DNA of 64,000 bases from Demequina muriae (lineage in GTDB: Bacteria > Actinomycetota > Actinomycetes > Actinomycetales > Demequinaceae): assembly GCF_030418295.1 (NCBI RefSeq), contig NZ_JAUHQA010000001.1:310001-374000 (forward strand). The letters are read 5' to 3'. Under the pieces are notes generated by a model, which saw only the letters and a program-made list of their open reading frames with translations, was not told where the DNA came from and ran no database searches. Numbering within the stretch: the stretch's first letter is position 1; the number at the start of each line of letters is the position of its first letter. The position numbers and the translations under genes were made by a program. Positions 48,301-56,465 of the stretch are shown here, in pieces.

Positions 48301-48881
48301 AGGTCGGTGACGCGCGTGAGGTTCGCCTGCATCGCGTCGAGTTTGCGCAACGCCTTGTCCTTGCGCTTGCGGTGCTTGAGGATGCCAGCGGCCTCCTCGA
48401 TGAAGTGGCGGCGGTCCTCGGGGGTGGCGCGCAGCACGGCGTCGAGTTGCCCCTGGCCCACGATGACGTGCATCTCGCGGCCGAGGCCGGAATCGCTCAG
48501 CAGATCCTGGATGTCGAGCAGCCGGCACGGAGAACCGTTGATCTGATACTCCGACCCGCCGGTGCGGAACAGCGTGCGGGTGATCGTGACCTCGGTGTAC
48601 TCGATCGGCAGCGCGCCGTCCGTGTTGTCGATGGTCAGCGACACCTCGGCGCGGCCCAGCGGTGCGCGTCCCGCGGTGCCCGCGAAGATGACGTCGTCCA
48701 TCTTGCCGCCGCGCAGCGTCTTCGCGCCCTGTTCGCCCATCACCCACGCGAGAGCGTCCACCACGTTGGACTTGCCCGAGCCGTTGGGGCCCACCACGCA
48801 GGTGACGCCGGGCTCGAACTCCAGAGTGGTCGCCGACGCGAACGACTTGAAGCCGCGGAGCGTCAGCGTCTTGAGGTGCAC
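45312..48881 (-). CDS. smc: Chromosome segregation protein SMC
   Basis: 1189 residues, the usual length. The ATPase head halves are at the ends: Walker A GPNGSGKSN near residue 32, and signature LSGGERSLTAVALL with Walker B FYVMDEVEAALDD near residue 1120. Two long coiled coils flank a hinge at about residues 505-650. It works with ScpA/ScpB (not in window) in chromosome organisation. Convergent with the PPC-like gene at its 3' end. Confidence 0.98.
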   Translation of the reverse strand: MHLKTLTLRGFKSFASATTLEFEPGVTCVVGPNGSGKSNVVDALAWVMGEQGAKTLRGGKMDDVIFAGTAGRAPLGRAEVSLTIDNTDGALPIEYTEVTITRTLFRTGGSEYQINGSPCRLLDIQDLLSDSGLGREMHVIVGQGQLDAVLRATPEDRRHFIEEAAGILKHRKRKDKALRKLDAMQANLTRVTDLTAELRRQLGPLGRQADVARQAQRIQVDVRDSRARLLADDIAQLEARFSQERADESALLERRAEVDKALGDARSRLADLERASAEATPALTKANDTYYRLSAIRERLRNLSSLAEERLRMLGNATQEAPPRDLVDLDEQLDRARAAAAELDAEVAAAATALEQAEQGRRDAEQVAEESERHLANLLRSVADRREGVARLAGDVSARRSRVEAAEAEIGRLRESLADAQKRAHEATTEFQHLETQVASVEQGEEDLDDAHEAATEEWDEAKAALTDLKDRLNTSMRERDTWAAKVEALELSLARKDGAGALLASGSRSVRGTVAAHLEVSADAEDAIAAALGPLADALAVDSVEDAVDAIRWLRDEDAGRARFLVADSSATVDNPTVTLPSGAAWASDLVSGPAGIVDTVRAHLSGVAVVDDLAAARALVAVHREVVAVTRRGDLLGAKNASGGAGDAPSVLHMQAALDEAKHKRDQASIVVESTTFEIRGAEERESQARTRHEITLERLNDSDARMAAVAEQLGHLNASARAARADGERLETQIVAAQERMAEQSAELASLAERLAAAQAEPEQTEVDTAAAQTRRDEDAQAAVAARAKETEARLSLRTSEERARALAARAESLERAAVAERDARARAEAAAQRRERQAVAAREVIAGTVDALAAIDIAVAHADDARAAAEAARSERTSDLSEVRREVEGLADELRRLTDESHRDELARAQVKVRLEQLEQRAVDELGMDPAKLVEEYGPHLPVPVHSEDGDGEPDEDGEQRTQPYIREAQEKRLRSAERAMKQLGQVNPLALEEFAALEERHKFLQDQLSDIKKSREDLMEIVREIDERVERIFVDAFEDTQAQFDIIFPRLFPGGEGKLVLTDPSNMLETGIEVEARPAGKKVKRLSLLSGGERSLTAVALLVAIFKARPSPFYVMDEVEAALDDANLGRLLEIFTELKDDSQLIVITHQKRTMEIADALYGVTMRGDGVTTVISQRLTDEDVA

Positions 48882-48921
48882 GTGGGCGAGTCTAGAGGCT
48901 CGGTGCGCATAGGTGACCGAG

Positions 48922-48940
48922 GCGGGCGGGTCGGGCCCGC
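48922..48940 (-). terminator. Short hairpin after ndk
   Basis: GCGGGC (48922-48927) and GCCCGC (48935-48940) form a 6-bp stem with a 7-nt loop, 8 bp past the ndk stop. It is short and has no T-tract, so a terminator role is only possible. Confidence 0.35.
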
Positions 48941-48947
48941 ATCGGCT

Positions 48948-49373
48948 CTATCGCTGGAAGGCGGGGAACCAGATGGCGATCTCGCGCGCGGCGGACTCCT
49001 CGGAGTCCGAGCCGTGCACGAGGTTCTGCATGACCTTGAGGCCCCAGTCGCGGGCGAGATCGCCCCGGATCGTGCCAGGGGCCGCCTCGGTCGGGTTGGT
49101 GGCGCCCGCCAGCGAGCGGAAGCCGGGGATGACGCCCTGCCCCTCTGCGACGATGGCCAGGGTCGGCCCCGAGAGCATGAACTCGACCAGGGGCTCGTAG
49201 AACGGCTTGCCCACGTGCTCGGCGTAGTGCTCGGCGAGCAGCTCGGGGGTCGCGGTGCGCAGCTCGACCGCCACGGGCACGTAGCCCTTGGCCTCGACGC
49301 GACGGAGGATCTCTCCCGACAGTCCGCGCTTGACGCCGTCGGGCTTCACAAGGATGAGCGTTGTCTCGGTCAT
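48948..49373 (-). CDS. ndk: Nucleoside diphosphate kinase
   Basis: 141 residues. It equilibrates NTP pools. The start TLILVKPDGVKRGL is standard. The active-site region reads GTIRGDLARDWGLKVMQNLVHGSDS, in which the His-containing VHGSDS motif is intact. Divergent from apt. Confidence 0.97.
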   Translation of the reverse strand: MTETTLILVKPDGVKRGLSGEILRRVEAKGYVPVAVELRTATPELLAEHYAEHVGKPFYEPLVEFMLSGPTLAIVAEGQGVIPGFRSLAGATNPTEAAPGTIRGDLARDWGLKVMQNLVHGSDSEESAAREIAIWFPAFQR

Positions 49374-49432
49374 GGCGACGAGCCTAACCGCTGTTGCCGG
49401 ATCGCTCGCGCGGGTTCTGGGATGATGTCCGC

Positions 49433-49942
49433 GTGATCACACTCGCCCACTTCGACACTCACCCCGACTTCCCCGTTCCGGGAATCCTGTTCTACGACAT
49501 CAGCCCGATCCTCGCGGATCCCGCGCTGTTCCGGGAGGCGTGCGACGCGCTCACCCCCGCACCAGGATCCGTCGACATCGTCGTGGGGGTCGACGCCCGT
49601 GGCTTCATCTTCGCGCCCGTGGTCGCGCAGACGCTCGGGATCGGAATGTCGATGGTGCGCAAGAAGGGCAAGATGCCCGGCGACCTCCTCGAGTCCGATG
49701 CGACGATCGAATACGGTGCGTCGGAGCTGGTGCTCAGCCCCAACGGGCTCGAGGGCAAGCGCGTGCTCGTGGTCGACGACGTGCTCGCGACCGGCGGCAC
49801 CGCGAGCGCCGTCGGCGAGATGCTCGCCCGAGCGGGGGCCGCGAGCGTGCGCTATGCGTTCCTGCTCGAACTGGGCGGACTGCCGGGTCGCGAGGTGCTG
49901 AAGGACTTCGTGGTCACGTCCGTGGTCGAGGTGCCGGCGTAG
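49433..49942 (+). CDS. apt: Adenine phosphoribosyltransferase
   Basis: 169 residues from the GTG at 49433, which leaves the usual short segment before the PDFPVPGILFYDISPIL block. The PRPP-binding motif RVLVVDDVLATGGTAS lies near residues 108-124, and GVDARGFIFAP is typical of the family. It salvages adenine to AMP. An earlier in-frame TTG at 49394 would add 13 unconserved residues. Confidence 0.93.
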   Translation: MITLAHFDTHPDFPVPGILFYDISPILADPALFREACDALTPAPGSVDIVVGVDARGFIFAPVVAQTLGIGMSMVRKKGKMPGDLLESDATIEYGASELVLSPNGLEGKRVLVVDDVLATGGTASAVGEMLARAGAASVRYAFLLELGGLPGREVLKDFVVTSVVEVPA

Positions 49943-49956
49943 GCGACGCTTCCGCC

Positions 49957-50535
49957 TCAGGAGGCCGTGCCGGCGGGCGGGGCCACGTCGTACCGCAGCC
50001 ACACCATGCCGTTGTCGAACCGGCGCTCGTCACGCAGCGTGAGGTCCTGCCACACGCCGTCGGGGAACATGCGCTGGCCGCCGCCCACCACCACGGGGGC
50101 CAAGAACACCTGGACCTCGTCGATGAGCCCCAGCCGCGCCGCGACTGCGGCGAGAGTCGCCCCTGACACCGCCAGGTCCCCGTCGACGCTCGCCTTGATC
50201 GCCTCGACGGTGGCGCGGTCGAACTCGCGCTCGATCCGGGTGCGACGGGTGGCGACCTCGTCCATGGTGCGCGAGAACACGACCTTGTCCGCCTGCTGCC
50301 AGATGCCGGCGAACTCTCCGCTCATGGGCGAACTGGCGGCGAGGTCGGGATCCGTCTCCCAGACGACCATCATCTCGTAGATGCGACGACCGTAGAGGTA
50401 GGTCGAGACCCCTCGCTCCAGCTCGTTGATGAACGCGAGCACCTGCTCGTCGGGCTCCGCCCAGTCGAACGCGCCGGACGCATCGGCGATGTAGCCGTCG
50501 AGCGATGCCAGATACGAGTAGACGAGCCGTCCCAT
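49957..50535 (-). CDS. RibD C-terminal/dihydrofolate-reductase-like protein
   Basis: 192 residues with the dihydrofolate reductase-like fold seen in the RibD_C family: the N-terminal YSYLASLDGYIAD, the YGRRIYEMM region, and the NADPH-binding DLAVSGATLAA. Many such proteins of actinobacteria have no known substrate. It is not a housekeeping DHFR. Confidence 0.8.
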   Translation of the reverse strand: MGRLVYSYLASLDGYIADASGAFDWAEPDEQVLAFINELERGVSTYLYGRRIYEMMVVWETDPDLAASSPMSGEFAGIWQQADKVVFSRTMDEVATRRTRIEREFDRATVEAIKASVDGDLAVSGATLAAVAARLGLIDEVQVFLAPVVVGGGQRMFPDGVWQDLTLRDERRFDNGMVWLRYDVAPPAGTAS

Positions 50536-50601
50536 GACTGGAGGGTACGGCGGGCGGCGAGGCCCCGCCAGCGCTCGCCAGGCCGTCGGGCGTGCCGCAC
50601 C

Positions 50602-51090
50602 TCAGTTCTGGGCGGGCGCTTCGCGCGGCTTGTACCCCGGCGCCCACCGCGCGCCGAGCAGCACGAGGGCGATGATCACGAGCGCCGCCATGATTACCTG
50701 GAAGGCGACGAACCCCGCGTTGGGGTCGACCGGCACCGCGTCGAGGCTCCGGATGTAGCCCGCGTGGGTCGCGACGGAGGTGACGAGCGCGCCGCCCGGC
50801 AGCACGATCAGCAGCACCAGGAACCACACGGGAAGCTGCTTGACCTCGGGATGGGTGCGCAGGTACGCCCCCCAGTGGTCGAGGGCCCAGAACGCACAGA
50901 GGTTCACCACCGCGAGGCCGACGAACATGGTGACGTAGACGCGCGTGGGGATGACAGCCTCGGTGCCGTCGTGCGTGGCGGCGAAGTTGATGAGCGACGT
51001 GCGCTCGAGCGCGTAGATCAGCATGGTCAGACCGATCACCCCGAGGACGATCGCGATCGTCACGCGGCGCACGAGCGACGAGGACCTCAC
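50602..51090 (-). CDS. Four-helix membrane protein, unknown function
   Basis: 162 residues with hydrophobic segments at about residues 10-28, 50-70, 86-106 and 126-146. No motif recognised. Its start overlaps the stop of the DUF4233 gene (ATGA), so it is in the folC operon. Confidence 0.65.
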   Translation of the reverse strand: MRSSSLVRRVTIAIVLGVIGLTMLIYALERTSLINFAATHDGTEAVIPTRVYVTMFVGLAVVNLCAFWALDHWGAYLRTHPEVKQLPVWFLVLLIVLPGGALVTSVATHAGYIRSLDAVPVDPNAGFVAFQVIMAALVIIALVLLGARWAPGYKPREAPAQN

Positions 51091-51584
51091 GCGGTGGCCT
51101 CCCCTGGCGTGTGCGCGCCGTCCGGCGTCGCGGCGTGGGTCGTGGCTGCGTCGTCACGTTCCTTGCGCTCACGGTCGATGCGGGAGCCGAGTCGCAGCCC
51201 CAGGATCCAGATCCCGAGGAACACCGCACCGATCACGGCGATGGCGGGCACGAGCAATCCGCCCACCAGCATCGGCACCTGCAGGATCCAGCCGAGGATT
51301 CGTCCCCAGCGCTTCTTCTGCTTGCCCGCGGCATAGCCGAGCAGGACCATGAGCGCGATTCCGCCGGCGGCGACCCCGCCCGCCGGAGCGTCGAGAAGCC
51401 CGTTGTGAGCAAAGCTCCACGCCACGAGCGTCGCGAACAGCGCGACGAAGGCCTGCAGGACGAGCACCGCCTGCGTAAAGACCAGGGTCGCGGGCCGCTG
51501 CGGGCGCTGCTGCGGTGCGGCGTCGGCCGGCTCGTCGCGCGGCTCGCTGGACGCGCCTTGCGGCGGCATCGACTCGGACGTCAT
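51087..51584 (-). CDS. DUF4233 domain-containing membrane protein
   Basis: 165 residues. A polar N-terminus of about 32 residues precedes four hydrophobic segments (TLVFTQAVLVLQAFVALFA first), and a charged tail follows. DUF4233 proteins are encoded directly after folC in many actinobacteria; the function is unknown. The start overlaps the folC stop. Confidence 0.8.
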   Translation of the reverse strand: MTSESMPPQGASSEPRDEPADAAPQQRPQRPATLVFTQAVLVLQAFVALFATLVAWSFAHNGLLDAPAGGVAAGGIALMVLLGYAAGKQKKRWGRILGWILQVPMLVGGLLVPAIAVIGAVFLGIWILGLRLGSRIDRERKERDDAATTHAATPDGAHTPGEATA

Positions 51585-52987
51585 CGCGCCTGGCCCGCGC
51601 CCTTGCGCTTGTCGGCGCCCATGAGCATGCGCGCCTCGGAGACCACCGTGACGGAACCCGTCACGAGGACACCTGCCCCCATGTCGTGCACGCGCTCGGC
51701 CGTCTGAACGGCGCGATCGATCGCATCGGGCAGGTCTCGCGCGACCTGGACGCGGTCATCGCCGAAGACGCTGCGGGCGATCTCGGCGAGCTCCTCCGCC
51801 GGGATCGCGCGCGGCGAGGACGAGGCCGTGATGACCACGTGGTCGAGCAGCTGGTCGAGACCGCCCAGGATGCCCTCGGGGTCCTTGTCGTCGAGTATCC
51901 CGACCACACCCACGATCGACTCGAAGGCGAAGGACTCCTCGACCGCGCTCACCAGGGCATCGATGCCCGCCGGGTTGTGGGCGACGTCCACGAGCACCAT
52001 CGGCGAGGTGCGGACCACCTCGAGCCGGCCCGGCGACGTCACGGCGCCGAAGCCTGCCTCGACGGTCTGGCCGTCGAGCGACTCCACAGGACCGCCGTCG
52101 GCCAGCAGCGCCTCCGTGGCCGCGAGCGCGAGCAGGGCGTTGTGCGCCTGATGCTCGCCGTAGAGCGGCACGAACAGGTCGGCATAGGTCGCGGCGGGCG
52201 TCCGCAGCGTCACGAGCTGGCCGCCCACGCCCGGCTGGCGCTCGACGACCTCGATGGCGTCTCCCTCCCAGAGCCCCGTGGCGCCGCGCTCGGCGATGGC
52301 CTGGAGCAGGACTGGGATGACTGCATCGGTCTGCTCGGCGATCACGGCGGTGGCGCCGTCCTTGATGATGCCGGCCTTCTCCCCTGCGATGGCCGCGAGA
52401 TCCTCGCCGAGCCACTGCGCGTGGTCCATGCTGACGGGTGCCACGACGGCGACCTGTCCGTCGGCGACGTTGGTGGCGTCCCAGACGCCGCCCATGCCGA
52501 CCTCGATGACAGCGACCTCCACCGGCGCATCGGCGAAGGCGGCGTACGCGAGCACGACCAGCACCTCGAAGAAGCTCAGCCGCGGACCGCCGCGCTCGAG
52601 GGAGCGGGCGTCGACCAGGTGGACGATGGGCGCGACGTCCTGCCACAGGCGGATGAAGTCATCCTGGGTGATGGGCTCGCCGTCGATCTGAATGCGCTCA
52701 CGCACGGTGCTGAGGTGCGGAGAGGTGAACAGTCCGGTGCGAAGCCCGTGCTCGCGGACCAACGACTCGACCATGCGTGCGGTGCTGGTCTTGCCGTTGG
52801 TGCCCGTGATGTGCACCGCCTTGAAGACCGACTGAGGGGAGCCGAGCAGGTCGCACGCCTCCCTCACGCGGTCGAGCGTGGGCTCGAAGTCGTGCTCGGG
52901 ATTGCGGGTGAGAATGTGGCTGTAGATCTCGCGCTCGGCCTCGTCAGGAGTGAGGCCGCCGAGCGTGAGGTCGCTGGGATCAGGCAT
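51581..52987 (-). CDS. folC: Folylpolyglutamate/dihydrofolate synthase
   Basis: 468 residues. It adds glutamates to folates. The Mur-ligase fold shows the ATP loop VHITGTNGKTSTARM, EVGMGGVWDATN, MDHAQWLG, KAGIIK and VDVAHNPAG. The ATG at 52987 gives an N-terminal polar segment before the core; an upstream in-frame start is less likely. Leads the folC-DUF4233-membrane protein set. Confidence 0.95.
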   Translation of the reverse strand: MPDPSDLTLGGLTPDEAEREIYSHILTRNPEHDFEPTLDRVREACDLLGSPQSVFKAVHITGTNGKTSTARMVESLVREHGLRTGLFTSPHLSTVRERIQIDGEPITQDDFIRLWQDVAPIVHLVDARSLERGGPRLSFFEVLVVLAYAAFADAPVEVAVIEVGMGGVWDATNVADGQVAVVAPVSMDHAQWLGEDLAAIAGEKAGIIKDGATAVIAEQTDAVIPVLLQAIAERGATGLWEGDAIEVVERQPGVGGQLVTLRTPAATYADLFVPLYGEHQAHNALLALAATEALLADGGPVESLDGQTVEAGFGAVTSPGRLEVVRTSPMVLVDVAHNPAGIDALVSAVEESFAFESIVGVVGILDDKDPEGILGGLDQLLDHVVITASSSPRAIPAEELAEIARSVFGDDRVQVARDLPDAIDRAVQTAERVHDMGAGVLVTGSVTVVSEARMLMGADKRKGAGQAR

Positions 52988-53057
52988 GCGGCCAGTGTCC
53001 CACGTGCACCTCGCGAGTCCCACCCGAACGCTGCTCACTTGCTAGGTTGGACTCGCT

Positions 53058-53420
53058 ATGGGGGGCTATGCAGTCGACGCGGCGGGAGTCGCGTCGCTTT
53101 CTCAAACCGTGTCCGGCACCGTTTCCGACGTCGAGCAGTCCGTCGATGCGGCGGCCGATGCGGCAGATGCGGTGAGCGCCGCGCTGGGATCGCTGACGGC
53201 GGTGCGTGCGGCCTTCGAGAGCGCAGCAGACCCGCGCCGCGAGGCGGGTAAGGCTCTCGTGTCACGCGCTCGGTCGACCTTGGCGGCGGTCCATGAAGGA
53301 ACGCTCGCCTTCGTCGAGGCCGATCAGACGATGGCCGCCTCGACGACGGCAGCGCGAACCGCGACAGAGGCAGGCCCACCTCCGTACTCGTCGCGACGGT
53401 TCGGACAGGTGCCGCAGTGA
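53058..53420 (+). CDS. WXG100-like helical protein (putative type VII secretion substrate)
   Basis: 120 residues, almost all helical and rich in Ala, Ser, Thr and Val. Two helices separated by a turn near residues 40-50 give the hairpin size of WXG100/ESX proteins, although the WxG motif is absent. No signal peptide. The stop overlaps the GTG of the next gene. A TAGGTT hexamer 9 bp before the ATG and no ribosome binding site suggest a leaderless mRNA. The assignment to secretion is an inference from fold and partner. Confidence 0.55.
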   Translation: MGGYAVDAAGVASLSQTVSGTVSDVEQSVDAAADAADAVSAALGSLTAVRAAFESAADPRREAGKALVSRARSTLAAVHEGTLAFVEADQTMAASTTAARTATEAGPPPYSSRRFGQVPQ

Positions 53421-55348
53421 GCGCGCTCGTCGCACTGTCCCACGTCCCCGAGGTTCCTGCGGAGCCAGGGGCGCTCGACGAAGCTGCGAGTGCTTTGCGG
53501 ACCGCGGTGGCCGAGGTCGACACCCGAACGTCGGAAGCCCAGTCGGAGTGGAGCGGTCTGAGGGACGTCTACGAGATGGCGGAGACCCCGACGCTCGTGT
53601 CGAAGTTCGCTGTCGTCTCACAGGCGGGCGATGACTTCACCGATGCGCTCTCTCAAGCCGCGGGGGCGCTACGAGACCTGGCGGCAGCTCTGCAAGAGGC
53701 GCGACAGCGCGTGGACACTCTCAGGCTGGAGATTCCTCAGCTGCGCGAAGGAGTCGCCACCTACCGCCGCTCGCTCGAAGAACAGTACGAACAAGAGTTC
53801 GCACCCGATGCGGAGGTGTGGGGTCCCGGCCAGTACGAATGGAATGCAAGGCTCCGCACGGAATGCCTCCAGGTCGAGACGCTCATCCAACAAGCCGTCG
53901 AGGACTGCCAGAAGGCTCTCAGCAGGATCGAGAGTCCACCGTTCTCGGTCACCTCGACGTTCCGCACTGACGAACCCTGGACGAGCACCACCACCCCGGC
54001 GGAACAGCACGAGCGCTTCCATGCCGGCCTCGCGAGCGCCATCTTCGACAGGCTCGCGGATCACGGCGGCGCGGAGGCTGCCGCGCTCCTCCGCGACCAC
54101 CCGAACTGGGCGGACGTGCTCCTCGACACGCCACCATCGGCCACTCAGGTCCGAGAATGGTGGAGCGACCTCGACACCGCGACGGCCCAGGCGCTCATCG
54201 CGGGCGCGCCCCTGCTCGTGGGCAATCTCAACGGCGTGCGGCTAGACCACCGGATAGCAGCCAACCGGATCAATATGCAGCACGCTATCGACGCCGAGCA
54301 GGAGGAAGTCGAGGCACTCCGCCAACGAATGAACAGGATGCAGGGACCCGGCAACGTCGGCGCCCGGTTCGACATCGAAGACCAGATCGCGGCGATCAAC
54401 GACCGGATCGATGTGTGGCAAGGGTTGCTTGACGACCCCACTACTTACGTCGACGAGTACAGCGCTCGGCAACGGATCACCGGTGCGCAGGTGGTGGCGT
54501 TCGACATCGAACGGCAGTCGGTTGCCACGTATCACGGCCCGATCGACCCGAGCACCGGAGAGGTCCCCTCGTGGATAGAGAACGTCGCAGTCTCCGTACC
54601 AGGCACCGGCGCCAGCATGGTCGGTTGGTCCTCCGAGCGCGCACAAGCGATACACGAGAACGACAGTGACGGGCGGACAGCCGTCTTCCAGTGGGCTGGC
54701 GGAGAGTTTCCGCAGAGCATTCCAGGAGCAACCAATGCGAGCTACTCCCATGACCTCGCGCCCAAGCTCGCCAGCTTCGTCAATGGTCTCCAAGTGCCCT
54801 CGGAATCGAGTGTGACGGTGCTCGGCCACTCGTACGGCGGGGCGACAGTCGGGGTTGCGCAAGCCGAGGGTATGAAGGCCGATCGAATCCTCTACGTCGC
54901 TGCGGCGGGCTTGGGAGATGGGAACTCCGGCCTCACAGACTTCCCCCACACCGCTGACGTCCCTCAGTACTCACTCATGGCGCGCAACGATTCGGTCGTG
55001 GGCGCGATCCAGCCGTCGTTCATGGACTGGGTCCACGGCCCTTCCACGCTGGACACCCCTGGCATCGTTCGCCTAGAGACGGGCCGTATCGATGCGTCCG
55101 ACCACGGGAGCGAGTGGATCGAGAGTTACAACACGACTGGCAACTGGTCGCCGCCAGCTTTCGACAGCCACAGCACGGTCTTCACGCCTGGTTCGACGTC
55201 TTTTCAGAGCATCATGGCTGTGATCACGGGAGGCGAGGCGGAGTTGTTCGTCCCCGACCACTTCGTGGAGGTGCCACGCCAAGGCGCGGTGAGCATTCCC
55301 GGCTACCTTGCTCCCGACTACTCACCGCGTTATACGGTCATCAAGTGA
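53417..55348 (+). CDS. DUF1023-type alpha/beta hydrolase with N-terminal WXG-like helical domain
   Basis: 643 residues. Residues 1-160 are helical, as in ESX-associated proteins; a mixed region follows to about 330 with a coiled coil near 285-325. An alpha/beta hydrolase domain follows with the nucleophile elbow LGHSYGGATVG (Ser472). Later Asp and His residues (ARNDSVVG, DASDHGSEW) could complete the triad. DUF1023 enzymes in actinobacteria are often next to WXG100 genes. No signal peptide, so export would need a type VII-like system, which is not in this window. The substrate is unknown. GC is lower than in the flanking folC and ileS. Confidence 0.75.
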   Translation: MSALVALSHVPEVPAEPGALDEAASALRTAVAEVDTRTSEAQSEWSGLRDVYEMAETPTLVSKFAVVSQAGDDFTDALSQAAGALRDLAAALQEARQRVDTLRLEIPQLREGVATYRRSLEEQYEQEFAPDAEVWGPGQYEWNARLRTECLQVETLIQQAVEDCQKALSRIESPPFSVTSTFRTDEPWTSTTTPAEQHERFHAGLASAIFDRLADHGGAEAAALLRDHPNWADVLLDTPPSATQVREWWSDLDTATAQALIAGAPLLVGNLNGVRLDHRIAANRINMQHAIDAEQEEVEALRQRMNRMQGPGNVGARFDIEDQIAAINDRIDVWQGLLDDPTTYVDEYSARQRITGAQVVAFDIERQSVATYHGPIDPSTGEVPSWIENVAVSVPGTGASMVGWSSERAQAIHENDSDGRTAVFQWAGGEFPQSIPGATNASYSHDLAPKLASFVNGLQVPSESSVTVLGHSYGGATVGVAQAEGMKADRILYVAAAGLGDGNSGLTDFPHTADVPQYSLMARNDSVVGAIQPSFMDWVHGPSTLDTPGIVRLETGRIDASDHGSEWIESYNTTGNWSPPAFDSHSTVFTPGSTSFQSIMAVITGGEAELFVPDHFVEVPRQGAVSIPGYLAPDYSPRYTVIK

Positions 55349-55350
55349 TC

Positions 55351-55890
55351 ATGCGCCGAACCATCGCAGCCGTCCTTTGCACGCTCATCGCCGCCAGCCT
55401 AGGAGGGTGCGCCATGCCAGAAAGTGAGCTCGACGAGTATAGGGAAGTCGCCGAAGAACTACGCGTGGAACTCGACGCGCAGATCCCCACCGAACTCATC
55501 CGAGACGAACCCATCATCGAAGGATCAGTAAGCGAAGGAGCCCAACACGGGCCTGGCGGCGAACCATCCTCACCCGCTTCGTGGCACCTCAATCACTTTC
55601 GCAGACTCATCGACGAGCCCGGCAGTTCGCAGCAAACAGCTCAGGCGCTGCAGGACCACCTCACGGATGAAGGATGGCGCTATTCACGAGAAGGCACGGG
55701 CAGCAGCGGCACGTCATTCACTGAGGGGTATCGTCGGTCTGACGAAGACGACGGCCTCTGGTACATCCAGATCATCTGGGCCGAGACCAGTCCCGACCGG
55801 GTGGAGCGTGTAGACGTGCTCATCGTCTCCCCCACGACCGTCCTCGGAACCGACCCGCCTGACGCCCAATGGTCCGCGATCGACGAGTGA
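55351..55890 (+). CDS. Lipoprotein A of a tandem paralogous pair
   Basis: 179 residues. The signal peptide ends at the lipobox SLGGC (Cys20). The mature part shares with the next gene the blocks MPES-LxEY, EGAxHGPGGEPSS, EGWxYSRE and VLIVSPxTVLG. It begins 2 bp past the hydrolase stop. Not recognised. It may be an immunity or accessory protein for the hydrolase; this is inference. Confidence 0.7.
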   Translation: MRRTIAAVLCTLIAASLGGCAMPESELDEYREVAEELRVELDAQIPTELIRDEPIIEGSVSEGAQHGPGGEPSSPASWHLNHFRRLIDEPGSSQQTAQALQDHLTDEGWRYSREGTGSSGTSFTEGYRRSDEDDGLWYIQIIWAETSPDRVERVDVLIVSPTTVLGTDPPDAQWSAIDE

Positions 55891-56435
55891 ACGCCGCTAG
55901 AGGATCGATTGCGCTTGCCGTGACCGCACTGATCGCAGTCGGCGTAGGAGGGTGTCTGATGCCAGAGAGCAAACTCCATGAGTACAAGGCCGAGACCGAG
56001 CAGCTCCGCAGCGACCTCGACTCGCAGATTCCCGCCGAGCTCATCGACTCCGAGCCCACCATCGAAGCCGAGGCGCGCGAAGGCGCAGAGCACGGCCCTG
56101 GAGGCGAACCGTCGTCATCGGCATGGTGGCAAGTGCGACAGTACCGCTGGCTCGATGACTCGGCTGGCAGCTCCGAGCGCGCTGCCCAGGCGATCCACGA
56201 CCATCTCGTGGGGGAGGGGTGGAGTTACTCGCGCGAACGCGAAAGTGCGGATGGGCCTGGAGTGTCGGATGGATACCGGCGCACCGACGACGACGACGGC
56301 GGGTGGTACGTCGAGCTCACCTGGGCCGAGACCACGCCTGATCGGGCGGAGAGTCTGGTGCTGCTCATCGTCTCCCCCATGACCGTCCTCGGCTCCGACC
56401 AGCCCAAGAGCGAGCGGACCGGGCCCGTCGACTGA
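55887..56435 (+). CDS. Lipoprotein B of a tandem paralogous pair
   Basis: 182 residues. The GTG at 55887 overlaps the stop of lipoprotein A (GTGA). The lipobox is GVGGC. It is clearly a paralogue of lipoprotein A over the whole length, so the pair arose by tandem duplication. Last gene of the plus-strand cassette; convergent with ileS, with 30 bp between. Confidence 0.7.
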   Translation: MNAARGSIALAVTALIAVGVGGCLMPESKLHEYKAETEQLRSDLDSQIPAELIDSEPTIEAEAREGAEHGPGGEPSSSAWWQVRQYRWLDDSAGSSERAAQAIHDHLVGEGWSYSRERESADGPGVSDGYRRTDDDDGGWYVELTWAETTPDRAESLVLLIVSPMTVLGSDQPKSERTGPVD

Positions 56436-56465
56436 TCACTCGCGGAACCTCGATCGCCGTCCTCG

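Noticed and set aside
53669..54100. Minus-strand frame within the DUF1023 hydrolase gene
   Set aside because: The plus-strand frame has the GHSYGG elbow and gene-overlap structure, while this one has no support.
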